Origin: Azospirillum oryzae | GTDB lineage: Bacteria > Pseudomonadota > Alphaproteobacteria > Azospirillales > Azospirillaceae | Length of the DNA: 64,000 nt | Direction: 5' to 3' | Assembly: GCF_900177515.1 (NCBI RefSeq) | Contig: NZ_FXAK01000002.1 | Span: 218,501-282,500, forward strand | Part shown: in pieces, positions 55,189-63,971 of the stretch | Numbering within the stretch: the first letter of the stretch is position 1 | Layout: every line of letters starts with the position of its first letter | Translations under genes and position numbers: made by a program | Notes under the pieces: generated by a model | What the model was told of the DNA's origin: nothing | What the model saw: the letters and a program-made list of their open reading frames with translations, nothing else | Database searches by the model: none

Positions 55189-56952
55189 TCAGGCCTTCGG
55201 CAGCTTGAAGACCCAGAGCGAACCGCCCTGGTTGATGTCCTTCACCAGCTTGGCGACATCGCCGCCCCACAGCGGCACCGCACCGCCCCAGCCGGACACC
55301 ACGGCGACATACTGCTCGCCGTCCATCTTCCAGGTGACCGGGCTGCCGACCACGCCGGAACCGGTCTGGAACTTCCAGACTTCCTTGCCGGACTTGGCGT
55401 CGAAGGCCTTCAGATAGCCTTCCGGCGTGCCGGTGAAGACCAGATTGCCGGCCGTGGTCAGGACGCCGCCCCACAGCGGGGCCGGGTTCTTGTATTCCCA
55501 GACGATCTTGCCGGTCTTCGGATCGACGGCGCGCAGCGCACCGATGTAATCGTCATACAGCGGCTTGATGGTGAAGCCGGCGCCGAGATAGGCGGCACCC
55601 TTCTTGTAGGTGATCGGCTCGTTCCAGATGTCCATGCCCCACTCGTTGGCCGGGACATAGAACAGCTCGGTCTGCGGGTTGTAGGCCATCGGCATCCAGT
55701 TCTTGGCACCCAGGAAGGCGGGAGCCGCGAAGACCGACTTGCCCTTGGCGTCGTGCGCATCGCTGGTGGCCGGGGCGCCGGGCCGGTTGTCGTCGATGTA
55801 GATCGGACGGCCGGTCTCGATGTCGATGCCCTTGGCCCAGGTGATCTTGGTGACGAAGGGCGAGGCGTTGATCAGCTTACCGTTGGTGCGGTCGATGACG
55901 TAGAAGAAGCCGTTGCGGTCGGCCTTGCCGCCGGCCTTGATGACCTTGCCGTCCTTCTTCAGGTCGAAGGACACGAACTCGTTCACGCCGTCGAAGTCCC
56001 AGCCGTCATGCGGCGTGGTCTGGTAATGCCACTTGATCTCGCCGTTGTCCGGATTGATGGCGAGCGTGGAGGAGGTATAGAGGTTGTCGCCCGGACGCAG
56101 GTGCGAGTTCCAGGGCGCCGGGTTGCCCGTGCCGAAGAACAGCGTCTTGGTCTCCGGATCGTAGGTGCCGCCCAGCCAGGTGGCGCCGCCGCCGGTCTTG
56201 TACATGTCGCCGGGCCAGCTGGCGTTGGTCTTGCCGGTGACGGTCGATTCCTTGCCGTTCAGCGTGCCCATGTTGCCTTCGATGGTCGGGCGCTGCCAGA
56301 CCAGCTCGCCCGTTTCGGCATCGCGGGCCTCGACCATGCCGATGACGCCGAACTCGCCACCGGAATTGCCGGTGATGATCTTGCCGTCGACGATCATCGG
56401 GGCGGCGGTGTTGGAATAGCCTTCCTTGTAGTCTTGCAGCTTCTTGTTCCACACCACCTTGCCGGTCTCGCGGTTCAACGCGACGAGGCGGGCGTCCAGC
56501 GTGGCGAAATAGATCTTGTCCTTGTAGATCGCCGCGCCGCGGTTGACCACGTCGCAGCAGGGCATGATGCCGTCGGGCAGGCGGTGGTTGTATTCCCACT
56601 TCTTGTGGCCGGTGCGGGCATCGACGGCATAGAGGCGGGAATAGGAACCGGTGACGTAGATGGTGCCGTCATAGACGATGGGCTGGGCTTCCTGCCCACG
56701 CTGCTTCTCGCCGCCGAAGGAGAAGGACCAGACCGGGACCAGCTTCTTCACGGTGTCGGCATTCAGCTCGGTCAGCGGGCTGAAGCGCTGGGCCTGCGGC
56801 CCCATGCCATAGGTCAGGACCGCTTCGGTGTTGGTGGCGCTCTTCAGCAGATCGTCGCTGGACGGGCCGGGGGCGTCGGCGGCCAGGACACCGGTGGCGC
56901 TGAACGCAGTCAGCGAGGCTGCCAGGGCGAGACTTGTAACCAGGCGCTTCAT
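55189..56952 (-). CDS. PQQ-dependent alcohol dehydrogenase, lanthanide-type (PedH/ExaF-like)
   Basis: A 587-aa periplasmic eight-bladed quinoprotein with a signal peptide (about residues 1-25). The vicinal disulfide of the PQQ site is CC132-133 ([12 protein letters not shown]). Metal/PQQ ligands are E200 (GGEFGVIG) and N277 (TGNPAPWN); the catalytic aspartate D319 is in [11 protein letters not shown]. The residue two further, D321, is the aspartate present in lanthanide-dependent enzymes (XoxF, ExaF, PedH) and replaced by alanine or serine in calcium enzymes. Sequence around [15 protein letters not shown] resembles the ethanol dehydrogenase clade more than MxaF. GGGAGG precedes ATG. Oxidises primary alcohols and passes electrons to cytochrome c. 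Confidence 0.92.
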   Translation of the reverse strand: MKRLVTSLALAASLTAFSATGVLAADAPGPSSDDLLKSATNTEAVLTYGMGPQAQRFSPLTELNADTVKKLVPVWSFSFGGEKQRGQEAQPIVYDGTIYVTGSYSRLYAVDARTGHKKWEYNHRLPDGIMPCCDVVNRGAAIYKDKIYFATLDARLVALNRETGKVVWNKKLQDYKEGYSNTAAPMIVDGKIITGNSGGEFGVIGMVEARDAETGELVWQRPTIEGNMGTLNGKESTVTGKTNASWPGDMYKTGGGATWLGGTYDPETKTLFFGTGNPAPWNSHLRPGDNLYTSSTLAINPDNGEIKWHYQTTPHDGWDFDGVNEFVSFDLKKDGKVIKAGGKADRNGFFYVIDRTNGKLINASPFVTKITWAKGIDIETGRPIYIDDNRPGAPATSDAHDAKGKSVFAAPAFLGAKNWMPMAYNPQTELFYVPANEWGMDIWNEPITYKKGAAYLGAGFTIKPLYDDYIGALRAVDPKTGKIVWEYKNPAPLWGGVLTTAGNLVFTGTPEGYLKAFDAKSGKEVWKFQTGSGVVGSPVTWKMDGEQYVAVVSGWGGAVPLWGGDVAKLVKDINQGGSLWVFKLPKA

Positions 56953-57193
56953 ATGCGGTTGCCTCCCAAAACTGATTAAGACGGCACCGCCCGGGGCATG
57001 ACCCGACCGTTGCCGCCGGACGGGCGGGTCCGGCGGGCGATAGCGGGATCAGGGGCGGCTTTTTAAGCTTTTGGCGGCCGAAGGGACCGCGTCGCTTTAC
57101 GATATCGGCAGTGTAGACGGATGATCGGTTGGGTAAATTGTCGGATAGTAGCAGGCGTAAGCGTCAGGCCCGCCGCCCTTCACCCCCCGCGCT

Positions 57194-58159
57194 TCAATTG
57201 ACCCGCGGCAGAGCAGCCTGTTCGATCTTCGGCCAGAGATGGGCGACGGAGCGGCGATACTCTTCACGCAACACGTCCAGCACTTCGAATCGCTCAGGTA
57301 TCGGCAGTTCCAACGCTTCCGCCATGTCCAGGCCGGAGTCCACCGCGTGGCGCAGCGTGCCGTCCAGCCAGGTCAGCCAGTCGCGCGTCTGGGCGACGCA
57401 GGCCTTGTCCGGCCGGATGTGTCCGTGGTTGGGAACCAGCAGCCGGATGTCCAGGCCATCGACCGCGTCCAACTCCTTCAGCCAGTCGGCGATTGTGGCG
57501 TGCGGCGTCGTCGGCGTGCGATCGCAGAAGACCACGCCGCCGGCGAAGAGCACGCCCGTCGTCTCGTCCAAAATCATCAGGTCGGCGGCGGTGTGGCCGC
57601 TCAGCGGGATCAGCCGCAGGCGATGGTCGCCGAACTTCACGGTCGAGCCATAGACCGGCTCCGTCGGCACCGTCACCTCGGTGCCGCGCATCCAGTCGCC
57701 GACCAGCCGGTACATGTTGTCGGCGATGCCGCTCCCCTCCTCCTGGATGCCGGCGATGGTGCCGGGCAGGGCCGCGATGGGCACATCGGCGAAGGCCTGG
57801 GACCCCAGCCAATAGTCGGGGTGCAGGTTGCTGATGAAGACCTTGCGGATCGGCTTTTCGGTGACCTTGCGGATGGCCGCGCGCATTTCCTCGCCATAAC
57901 GGCGGGACGGGCCGGTCTGGATGACGATCACCCCGTCGGCTGTGACGATGAAGCCGGAATTCAGGATGTTGCCGCCGTTGGCACGGGTGAAATGCTTGGT
58001 CGAGCCCTCGAAGACATAGGTATCGGGGGCGATGCGCGTCGGCTTCAGATCGTAGGTCAGCGGCCCGGCGGCCCGCGCCGATCCCGTCGCCGCACCGGCC
58101 ATCAGGGCAACGGCAAAGGCGGTGGTCAGCGCCAGCCGGCGCAGAAGCGGCATGCTCAT
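57194..58159 (-). CDS. quinoprotein-associated metallo-beta-lactamase-fold protein with altered metal ligands
   Basis: A 321-aa exported protein (signal peptide about 1-31, ending ARAAG) of the quinoprotein relay zinc-metallohydrolase group by fold and location. The canonical HxHxDH motif reads NLHPDY here (residues 111-116): H113 and D115 stay, but the other two histidines are asparagine and tyrosine. The bridging aspartate in AGD is glycine (G208, LFAGGVVF). H189 (SGHTAADL) and H245/H247 (VPNHGH) remain. Zinc binding may be reduced or rearranged. It overlaps the SoxYZ-like gene by four bases. Its role is unknown; relatives accompany PQQ alcohol dehydrogenases in Pseudomonas and Methylobacterium. 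Confidence 0.82.
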   Translation of the reverse strand: MSMPLLRRLALTTAFAVALMAGAATGSARAAGPLTYDLKPTRIAPDTYVFEGSTKHFTRANGGNILNSGFIVTADGVIVIQTGPSRRYGEEMRAAIRKVTEKPIRKVFISNLHPDYWLGSQAFADVPIAALPGTIAGIQEEGSGIADNMYRLVGDWMRGTEVTVPTEPVYGSTVKFGDHRLRLIPLSGHTAADLMILDETTGVLFAGGVVFCDRTPTTPHATIADWLKELDAVDGLDIRLLVPNHGHIRPDKACVAQTRDWLTWLDGTLRHAVDSGLDMAEALELPIPERFEVLDVLREEYRRSVAHLWPKIEQAALPRVN

Positions 58160-59022
58160 TGCCCGACACTCCAGGGCTGGTCGGCCGGTTTCACGGACAT
58201 CGCCGGCCTCATCGCCGGCAGCGCACCAGGCGGCGGAATCGGGATCGTCGCGCGAATCTCGCCGCCCTGGTTGTCCCGGCCGCGCAGCACCAGCGCCGTG
58301 GCGTCGGGCGGCGGACGCACGTCCAGCGAATAGACCGGATTCTCCGACACCGGCTCCAGACTGTCGATCTTCGCCAGTTCGGCCGAACCGCCGGGGGACT
58401 GCGCCTCGACCTGCAGGGTCTCCACGAAATAGGCGGGAATGCCGTCGACCAGACCGGTGTCGTTGGGATGGCGGATGCGCAGCCGCAGCCGCGCCACCCC
58501 ATCGGTGTCCGCCGGCCAGAGCCGGGCCTGCACCTCGCCGACATGGTCGGCCCAATCCTTCTGGGCATAAGAGGCCGGCGGCGCGCTGCAGCCGCCACCC
58601 GCCGCATCCACCATCACGCCGGAGACATGCCACACCCCATCGGCGGTTCGTGCAGCCCCGCGCACCGCGGTCGCCTGCTGGATCTTGATGCGGGTGGCGA
58701 TGTAGGGCGCGGCGGTGCCGGGCTGGTAACGCAGCACCAGCGGGAACGGATTGAGGTCGGCGATCGCCACCATCTCCACCACATGGCCCAGCGCCGTGGC
58801 ATCGACGGAAACCGGCACCGCCCGCGTGTCTTCCGCCGCCGCCGGGGCGTTGACCCTGACGGCATCGTCGAACACCACCGGCGCGCCGGCGAAATACTGG
58901 TCGCGCAGCGCCTCCCACATCACCGAGTTCAGCGGGTCGGAGGGGGAGCTTGCGGCGAACGCGGTGCCCGCGACGACGATCATCGCGCCGGCAAGTCCTA
59001 CTTGGTAAAGGGCGTGTCCCAT
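58156..59022 (-). CDS. quinoprotein dehydrogenase-associated SoxYZ-like carrier
   Basis: A 288-aa exported protein with a signal peptide (about 1-24, ending AFAAS). The N-terminal SoxY-like half (about 28-150) ends in GGGCSAPP with a single cysteine at residue 145, the place of SoxY's sulfur-carrying cysteine. The SoxZ-like half (about 160-288) has RLWPADTDGVARLRLRIRHP and KP-type C-terminal motifs. Fused SoxYZ-like carriers are a described companion family of quinoprotein dehydrogenases, whose substrate is unknown. The gene follows the PedG/XoxJ-like gene by 37 bases and overlaps the MBL gene (ATGA), so the three are an operon. Confidence 0.82.
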   Translation of the reverse strand: MGHALYQVGLAGAMIVVAGTAFAASSPSDPLNSVMWEALRDQYFAGAPVVFDDAVRVNAPAAAEDTRAVPVSVDATALGHVVEMVAIADLNPFPLVLRYQPGTAAPYIATRIKIQQATAVRGAARTADGVWHVSGVMVDAAGGGCSAPPASYAQKDWADHVGEVQARLWPADTDGVARLRLRIRHPNDTGLVDGIPAYFVETLQVEAQSPGGSAELAKIDSLEPVSENPVYSLDVRPPPDATALVLRGRDNQGGEIRATIPIPPPGALPAMRPAMSVKPADQPWSVGQ

Positions 59023-59059
59023 CCATCTCCTCCCGACCGGCCGTTTCCTTCCGTCCCGA

Positions 59060-59938
59060 TCACTCCACCAGCGGCGGCGGCGTGTGGGTCGCGCCATAGG
59101 CGGCGAAGATCCGGCCCATCGTCCCGTCCTCGGTCAGCGCCGTCACCGCATCGCCGATGCTGTACGCGAGATCGCGGGAGTTCTCTTTGGTCGCCATGCC
59201 GATGTTCCAGTTGGAGGTCATCATGCCCGGCAGGGTCACGGTGGTGACCGGGAACTGCTCCGCCCGCGCGCCCAACGCCGCCTGCACCTGGCTCAGCGGC
59301 GCCAGCACCGCCGCTGCCTCGCCGGAGGTCAGCTTCTCGATGGCGGCCTCGGGCGTCGGGCAATGGATGATGCGGCTGCGCAGCCGGCCGCCCTGCAGGC
59401 CCAAAAGGAAGAAGTCGGGAACGCTGTCGATCTCCACCGCGATCGGCTCGTCCGGCAGGGTCGCCAGCACGGCGGAGCGCACCCGCTGCGGATCGCGGGC
59501 GAGCGCGAACACCTCGTGATGATAGGGGCCGAACAGCACCGCTTCCGGATTCATCAGCCCGAATTGCTTGTCATAGGGGATGTGCATCATGATGTCGGCC
59601 AGCTCGCCGCCGAACAGGCTGCCGCGCCAGACCGCCACCCGCAGGTCGTCCGACACCGTCTCGCCGGGAATCTGCTCGTAGATGTCGGCCTTGACGCCCA
59701 GCTTCTCCGCGATCGCCCTCGCCAGATCGACGTCGATGCCCACCAGCTTGCCGTCGCGCTGGAAGGAGAAGGGCGGGAAGTCGCGATAGACCGCCACGCG
59801 CAACCGGCCGCGCTCCATCACCTCGTCCAGCGGCCGGGCGGCGGCACTCCGCGGCACGCCGAGTGCGGACGCGATTCCGACAGACGCGCAGCTCGCGGCA
59901 AGTCCGGACAGGAATCGGCGGCGGGTCACATACGCCAT
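59060..59938 (-). CDS. quinoprotein-associated periplasmic binding protein (XoxJ/MoxJ/PedG-like)
   Basis: A 292-aa extracellular solute-binding protein fold. The N-terminus TRRRFLSGLAAS is a Tat-type twin-arginine signal. Core motifs are RLRVAVYRDFPPFSFQRDGKLVGIDVDLA and a GMMTSNWNIGMATKENSRDLAY stretch typical of the group (quoted here in parts). Members such as MoxJ/XoxJ are essential accessory proteins for activating PQQ methanol dehydrogenases, probably as chaperones or metal/cofactor helpers. First gene of the minus-strand operon. The copy B motif lies 69-86 bases upstream, in the divergent promoter region shared with the PedA1-like gene. Confidence 0.85.
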   Translation of the reverse strand: MAYVTRRRFLSGLAASCASVGIASALGVPRSAAARPLDEVMERGRLRVAVYRDFPPFSFQRDGKLVGIDVDLARAIAEKLGVKADIYEQIPGETVSDDLRVAVWRGSLFGGELADIMMHIPYDKQFGLMNPEAVLFGPYHHEVFALARDPQRVRSAVLATLPDEPIAVEIDSVPDFFLLGLQGGRLRSRIIHCPTPEAAIEKLTSGEAAAVLAPLSQVQAALGARAEQFPVTTVTLPGMMTSNWNIGMATKENSRDLAYSIGDAVTALTEDGTMGRIFAAYGATHTPPPLVE

Positions 59939-60006
59939 GGCAAGTCCCGGCAATGGTGGTTTCATCATGGAACGGGCAGCCAGGATAGCCATCGCTCCGC
60001 AACACC

Positions 60007-60024
60007 AATAATTGGACTTTCGTA
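60007..60024 (-). promoter_or_regulatory. shared island motif, copy B (divergent promoter region)
   Basis: The gene-sense sequence TACGAAAGTCCAATTATT, 69-86 bases before the binding-protein start and 111-128 bases before the PedA1-like start. It matches copy A at 16 of 18 positions. It may serve the divergent promoters. Confidence 0.65.
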
Positions 60025-60134
60025 CAAGACGGGGTCCCGCCCCTGCCGTCGCCTGTCCATCCTTCCATAGTCGCATTCCGCCATCCGGATTCGCTCGATA
60101 GGCTGCACTCCAAACAGTTGGCGTTCCGACGGAT

Positions 60135-61367
60135 ATGATGACCAAGCCCCGCCTTCCCGGCCCTCTCCGCAGCGCATCGCTGGCCGCCCTCGCCGCAATC
60201 CTGCTGGCCGGGACGCCCGGTGCCGGTGCCCAGGCCGTCGGTGCCGATTCCATCGCCGAGATCCGCATCGGCCTGCTGTCGCAGACGCCGGAACCGCCGC
60301 CCTCGGTCTCCAACCCCGACGAACCGGCGGCCGACGACGGGCTTGCCGGGGCGACGCTCGCCATCGCCGACAACAACACGACCGGCAAGTTCCTGAAGCA
60401 GTCCTTCGTGCTCGACAGCGTGGAGGTTCCGCCGGACGGCGACGCAGCCGCCGCCCTGCGCGAGCTGGCCGGCCGCGGCAACCGCTTCGTCATCGTCGAC
60501 GCGCCCGGCGCCACGGTGGAGGCCCTGTCGAAGCTGCCGGAGGCGCGCAACCTGCTGCTGCTGAACGCCAACGCCCCCGACGACGCCCTGCGCGGCAGCG
60601 CCTGCGCCGCGAACCTCGTCCATGTCGCCCCCAGCCGGGCGATGCTGGCCGACGCGCTCGGCCAATATCTGGTGAAGAAGCGCTGGCCGCGCTGGTTCCT
60701 GGTCACCGGCCGCCGGCCGGAGGACAAGCTTTACGCCGACGCGATCCGCCGCACCGCTAAGCGCTTCGGCGCCCAGATCGTGGCGGAAAAGGAATGGACC
60801 GCCGAAAGCGACGTCAACCGCACCGCCGAATCCGAAATCCCGGTCTTCACCCAGACCAAGGCCTACGACGTGCTGATCGTCGCCGACGAGGTCGGGGAGT
60901 TCGGCGATTACCTGTCCTACCGCACCGCCGATCCGCGCCCGGTCACCGGCACCCAGGGGCTGGTCCCCACCGTCTGGCACCGCACCCACGAGCAATGGGG
61001 CGCGGCACAGCTGCAATCCCGCTTCAAGGCTGCGGCCAAGCGCCCGATGACCGCGCGCGACCACAATGACTGGACGGCCGTCCGCGTGGTGGGCGAGGCC
61101 GCCGCCCGCACCCGCACCGCCGATCCCGACCGCCTGATCGCCTTCATCCAGTCGCCCGACTTCACCATGTCGGCCTTCCGCGGCGCGCCGCTCAGCCTGC
61201 GCCCCTGGGATGGGCAGCTGCGCCAGCCGGTGCTGCTGGCCGCCGACCGGTCTGTGGTGTCGGTATCGCCGCAGGAGGGATTCCTGCACCCGCGCACCGA
61301 ACTGGACACACTGGGCTACGACCAACCGGAAACGCTCTGCAAGACGCGAGGAAAGACCACGCCATGA
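60135..61367 (+). CDS. pedA1: ABC substrate-binding protein of the PQQ alcohol dehydrogenase system (PedA1-like)
   Basis: A 410-aa periplasmic protein with a signal peptide (about 1-33, ending GAGAQAV). It has a branched-chain-type periplasmic binding fold: EIRIGLLSQTPEP at the N-terminus, RFVIVDAPGATVEALS, and KRWPRWFLVTGRRPEDKLYADA. It matches the PQQ-associated binding-protein family whose Pseudomonas putida member PedA1 is part of a transporter needed for lanthanide-dependent growth. Start ATG 60135 or 60138. Its stop overlaps the next ATG (ATGA). First gene of a four-gene operon divergent from the dehydrogenase accessory operon. Confidence 0.85.
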   Translation: MMTKPRLPGPLRSASLAALAAILLAGTPGAGAQAVGADSIAEIRIGLLSQTPEPPPSVSNPDEPAADDGLAGATLAIADNNTTGKFLKQSFVLDSVEVPPDGDAAAALRELAGRGNRFVIVDAPGATVEALSKLPEARNLLLLNANAPDDALRGSACAANLVHVAPSRAMLADALGQYLVKKRWPRWFLVTGRRPEDKLYADAIRRTAKRFGAQIVAEKEWTAESDVNRTAESEIPVFTQTKAYDVLIVADEVGEFGDYLSYRTADPRPVTGTQGLVPTVWHRTHEQWGAAQLQSRFKAAAKRPMTARDHNDWTAVRVVGEAAARTRTADPDRLIAFIQSPDFTMSAFRGAPLSLRPWDGQLRQPVLLAADRSVVSVSPQEGFLHPRTELDTLGYDQPETLCKTRGKTTP

Positions 61368-62341
61368 CCGCCGTCCGCTTCACCGGCATCTCCTTAGCCG
61401 CCCTGATCGCAGCCACCTTGGCGTCTGCCGCCGCGGCCCAGACCATCTATGTGTCGAACGAGAAGGACAACACCCTGTCGGTGATCGACGGCAAGACCAT
61501 GTCCGTCACCGACACCATCAAGGTCGGCAAGCGCCCGCGCGGCATCACCCTGTCGAAGGACGGCACCCAGCTGTTCATCTGCGCCAGCGACGACCATGCG
61601 GTCCAGGTCCTCGACCTCGCCAGCAAGAAGGTCGTCCACAACCTGCCCTCCGGCGAGGATCCAGAGCAGTTCGCCCTCAGCCCCGACGGCAAGAGCCTGA
61701 TCATCGCCAACGAGGACAGCAACATCGTCACCGTGGTCGACGTGCCGACGCGCAAGGTCGCCTTCCAGGTCGATGTCGGGGTGGAGCCGGAGGGGATGGA
61801 CGTCAGCCCCGATGGCCGCTGGGGCGTCAACACCTCCGAGACGACCAGCATGGTCCACTGGATCGACATGGAAAAGCGGCAGGTGGTCGACAACACGCTG
61901 GTCGGCCCCCGTCCCCGCTACGCCCAGTTCACCCGGGACGGTTCGCAGCTCTGGGTCTCGTCGGAGATCGGCGGCACCGTCAGCGTCATCGACACCGCCA
62001 GCCGCAAGGTCACGAAGGTCGTCGATTTCCATATCAAGGGCATCGCCAAGGACCGCATCCAGCCGGTGGGCGTCAAGCTGACCGACGACGGCCGCTATGC
62101 CTTCGTCGCGCTCGGCCCGGCCAACCATGTCGCGGTGGTGGACGCCAAGACCTTCGAGGTGAAGGATTACCTGCTGGTCGGCCGCCGCGTCTGGCAACTG
62201 GCGCTGACGCCCGACCAGAAGACGCTCTACACCACCAACGGGGTCAGCGGCGACGTTTCGATCATCGACGTCGACGCCCTGAAGGTGACGAAGACGGTCA
62301 AGGTCGGCCGTTATCCCTGGGGCGTGGCGGTCAAGGGTTGA
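61364..62341 (+). CDS. pedA2: PQQ-associated YVTN beta-propeller protein (PedA2-like)
   Basis: A 325-aa exported protein (signal peptide about 1-25, ending AAAQT) made of seven YVTN-type propeller repeats (IYVSNEKDNTLSVIDGKTM, TLYTTNGVSGDVSIIDVDAL). It matches the family of beta-propeller proteins tied to PQQ-dependent catabolism. In P. putida PedA2 works with PedA1, B and C. Ligand and role in the transporter are unknown. ATGA overlap with pedA1; ATPase gene starts 36 bases later. Confidence 0.85.
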   Translation: MTAVRFTGISLAALIAATLASAAAAQTIYVSNEKDNTLSVIDGKTMSVTDTIKVGKRPRGITLSKDGTQLFICASDDHAVQVLDLASKKVVHNLPSGEDPEQFALSPDGKSLIIANEDSNIVTVVDVPTRKVAFQVDVGVEPEGMDVSPDGRWGVNTSETTSMVHWIDMEKRQVVDNTLVGPRPRYAQFTRDGSQLWVSSEIGGTVSVIDTASRKVTKVVDFHIKGIAKDRIQPVGVKLTDDGRYAFVALGPANHVAVVDAKTFEVKDYLLVGRRVWQLALTPDQKTLYTTNGVSGDVSIIDVDALKVTKTVKVGRYPWGVAVKG

Positions 62342-62376
62342 GACGAACAGGGACTGAGGCAGAGAGGAACGGTGGA

Positions 62377-63156
62377 ATGACGGTGCCGGCACTGGAGGTC
62401 GATGGACTGCGCCACAGCTATGGCGGCAACCGCCTCGCGCTGGAGGATGTCGGCTTCCGCGTGATGCCCGGCGCCTTCACCTGCCTGCTCGGCCCCAACG
62501 GCGCCGGGAAGAGCACGCTGTTCGCGCTCGCCACCGGCCTGCTGCGGCCGACGGCCGGACAGGTGCGCATCCACGGCCACGACATCGCGCAGGCACCGGG
62601 CGACGCGCTGGCCCATCTGGGTGCGGTGTTCCAGCAGCCGACCCTCGACCTCGACCTGACGGTGGTGCAGAATCTCCGTTATTTCGCGGCCCTGCACGGC
62701 ATCGGCCGGCGCGAGGCCGACCGGCGGATCGAAGCGGAACTCACCCGCCTGTCCCTGTTCGAACGACGCGGGGAGAAAGTCCGCGCGCTGAACGGCGGCC
62801 ACCGCCGGCGGGTGGAGATCGCCCGCGCCCTGCTGCACCGCCCCACCCTGCTGCTGCTGGACGAGCCGACGGTCGGGCTGGACATCCCCGCCCGCCGCAC
62901 CCTGATCCGTCACGTCCACGCCCTGTGCGCGGAGGATGGCATCGCCGTGCTGTGGGCCACCCACCTGATCGACGAGATCGACCCTGCCACCGATCATGTG
63001 GTGGTCCTGCACCGCGGCCGGGTTCGCGCCGATGGGCCGGTGGCGGCAGTGAATGAAGAGACCGGCTGCGCCACCGTGGCGGAGAGCTTCGACCGGCTGA
63101 CCGCCGCCCGGCCCACCGCCGCCCAACCTAACGCCGATGCGGAGGCCGCAGCATGA
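62377..63156 (+). CDS. pedB: ABC transporter ATPase of the PQQ alcohol dehydrogenase system (PedB-like)
   Basis: A 259-aa ATPase with Walker A GPNGAGKST, Q-loop AVFQQPTLD, signature region ALNGGHRRRVEIARA (ALNGG replacing LSGG), Walker B LLLLDEPTVGLD and switch histidine in WATHLIDE. The unusual signature is characteristic of this PQQ-associated subfamily. It pairs with the permease encoded next, overlapping by four bases. Likely powers lanthanide or alcohol-related export/uptake. Confidence 0.88.
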   Translation: MTVPALEVDGLRHSYGGNRLALEDVGFRVMPGAFTCLLGPNGAGKSTLFALATGLLRPTAGQVRIHGHDIAQAPGDALAHLGAVFQQPTLDLDLTVVQNLRYFAALHGIGRREADRRIEAELTRLSLFERRGEKVRALNGGHRRRVEIARALLHRPTLLLLDEPTVGLDIPARRTLIRHVHALCAEDGIAVLWATHLIDEIDPATDHVVVLHRGRVRADGPVAAVNEETGCATVAESFDRLTAARPTAAQPNADAEAAA

Positions 63157-63971
63157 CCGACCGGCGGTTCGCGGGATGGTGGATCGCCTTCCAGGCCATC
63201 GTCGCGCGCGAGGTGCTGCGCTTCGTGCATCAGCGCGAACGCTTCCTCGGCGCGCTGGTGCGGCCGCTGGTGTGGCTGTTCGTCTTCGCGGCGGGGTTCC
63301 GCGCCGCACTCGGCATCGCCATCATTCCGCCTTACGAGACCTACATCCCCTACGAGGTCTACATCGTGCCGGGGCTGATCGGCATGATCCAGCTGTTCAA
63401 CGGCATGCAGGGCTCGCTGTCGATGGTCTATGACCGCGAGATGGGCAGCATGCGCATCCTGCTGACCAGCCCGCTGCCCCGCGCCTTCCTTCTGCTGGCC
63501 CGCCTGCTGGGTGGGGTGGTGGTGTCGATCCTCCAGGTGGCGGCCTTCCTGCTGATCGTCCGGCTCTACGGCATCGACCTTCCCGCTTGGGCGCCACTGA
63601 CCGTGCTGCCGGCCCTGTTGCTGAACGGGCTGATGCTGGGGGCGCTGGGCATGGTGCTGGCCTCCACCATCCGCCAGCTGGAGAATTTCGCCGGGGTGAT
63701 GAATTTCGTCGTCTTCCCCCTCTTCTTCCTGTCCTCCGCCCTCTATCCGCTCTACCGCATGGAGGAGGCCGGCCCGCTGCTGTGGTGGCTGTGCAGCCTC
63801 AATCCCTTCACTCATGGGGTGGAACTGATCCGCTTCGCGCTCTACGGCCGGATCGACGGGCTGGCGCTGGCGGTCGTTACCGGCGCCACGCTGCTGTTCG
63901 CGGCCCTGGCGGTGCGCGGCTATTCCCCCGCGCGCGGCATGGGATCGCGGGCGCCATCGGCGGCGGGGTGA
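63153..63971 (+). CDS. pedC: ABC-2 type permease of the PQQ alcohol dehydrogenase system (PedC-like)
   Basis: A 272-aa membrane protein of the ABC-2 exporter-type permease family with about six membrane segments. Markers: REVLRFVHQRERFLGALVRP near the N-terminus, MQGSLSMVYDREMGSMRILL, and a late SALYPLYRMEEAGPLLWWL. Family recognition as PedC rests on this sequence and on its place after pedA1A2B. ATGA overlap with pedB. The gene ends 29 bases before the window edge; no terminator is visible. Confidence 0.87.
   Translation: MTDRRFAGWWIAFQAIVAREVLRFVHQRERFLGALVRPLVWLFVFAAGFRAALGIAIIPPYETYIPYEVYIVPGLIGMIQLFNGMQGSLSMVYDREMGSMRILLTSPLPRAFLLLARLLGGVVVSILQVAAFLLIVRLYGIDLPAWAPLTVLPALLLNGLMLGALGMVLASTIRQLENFAGVMNFVVFPLFFLSSALYPLYRMEEAGPLLWWLCSLNPFTHGVELIRFALYGRIDGLALAVVTGATLLFAALAVRGYSPARGMGSRAPSAAG

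Noticed and set aside
56953..57193. Sigma-54 promoter or copy of the shared 18-base motif before the PQQ dehydrogenase
   Set aside because: Searched by eye on the minus strand; no GG-N10-GC pair with flanking consensus and no match to the motif were found.
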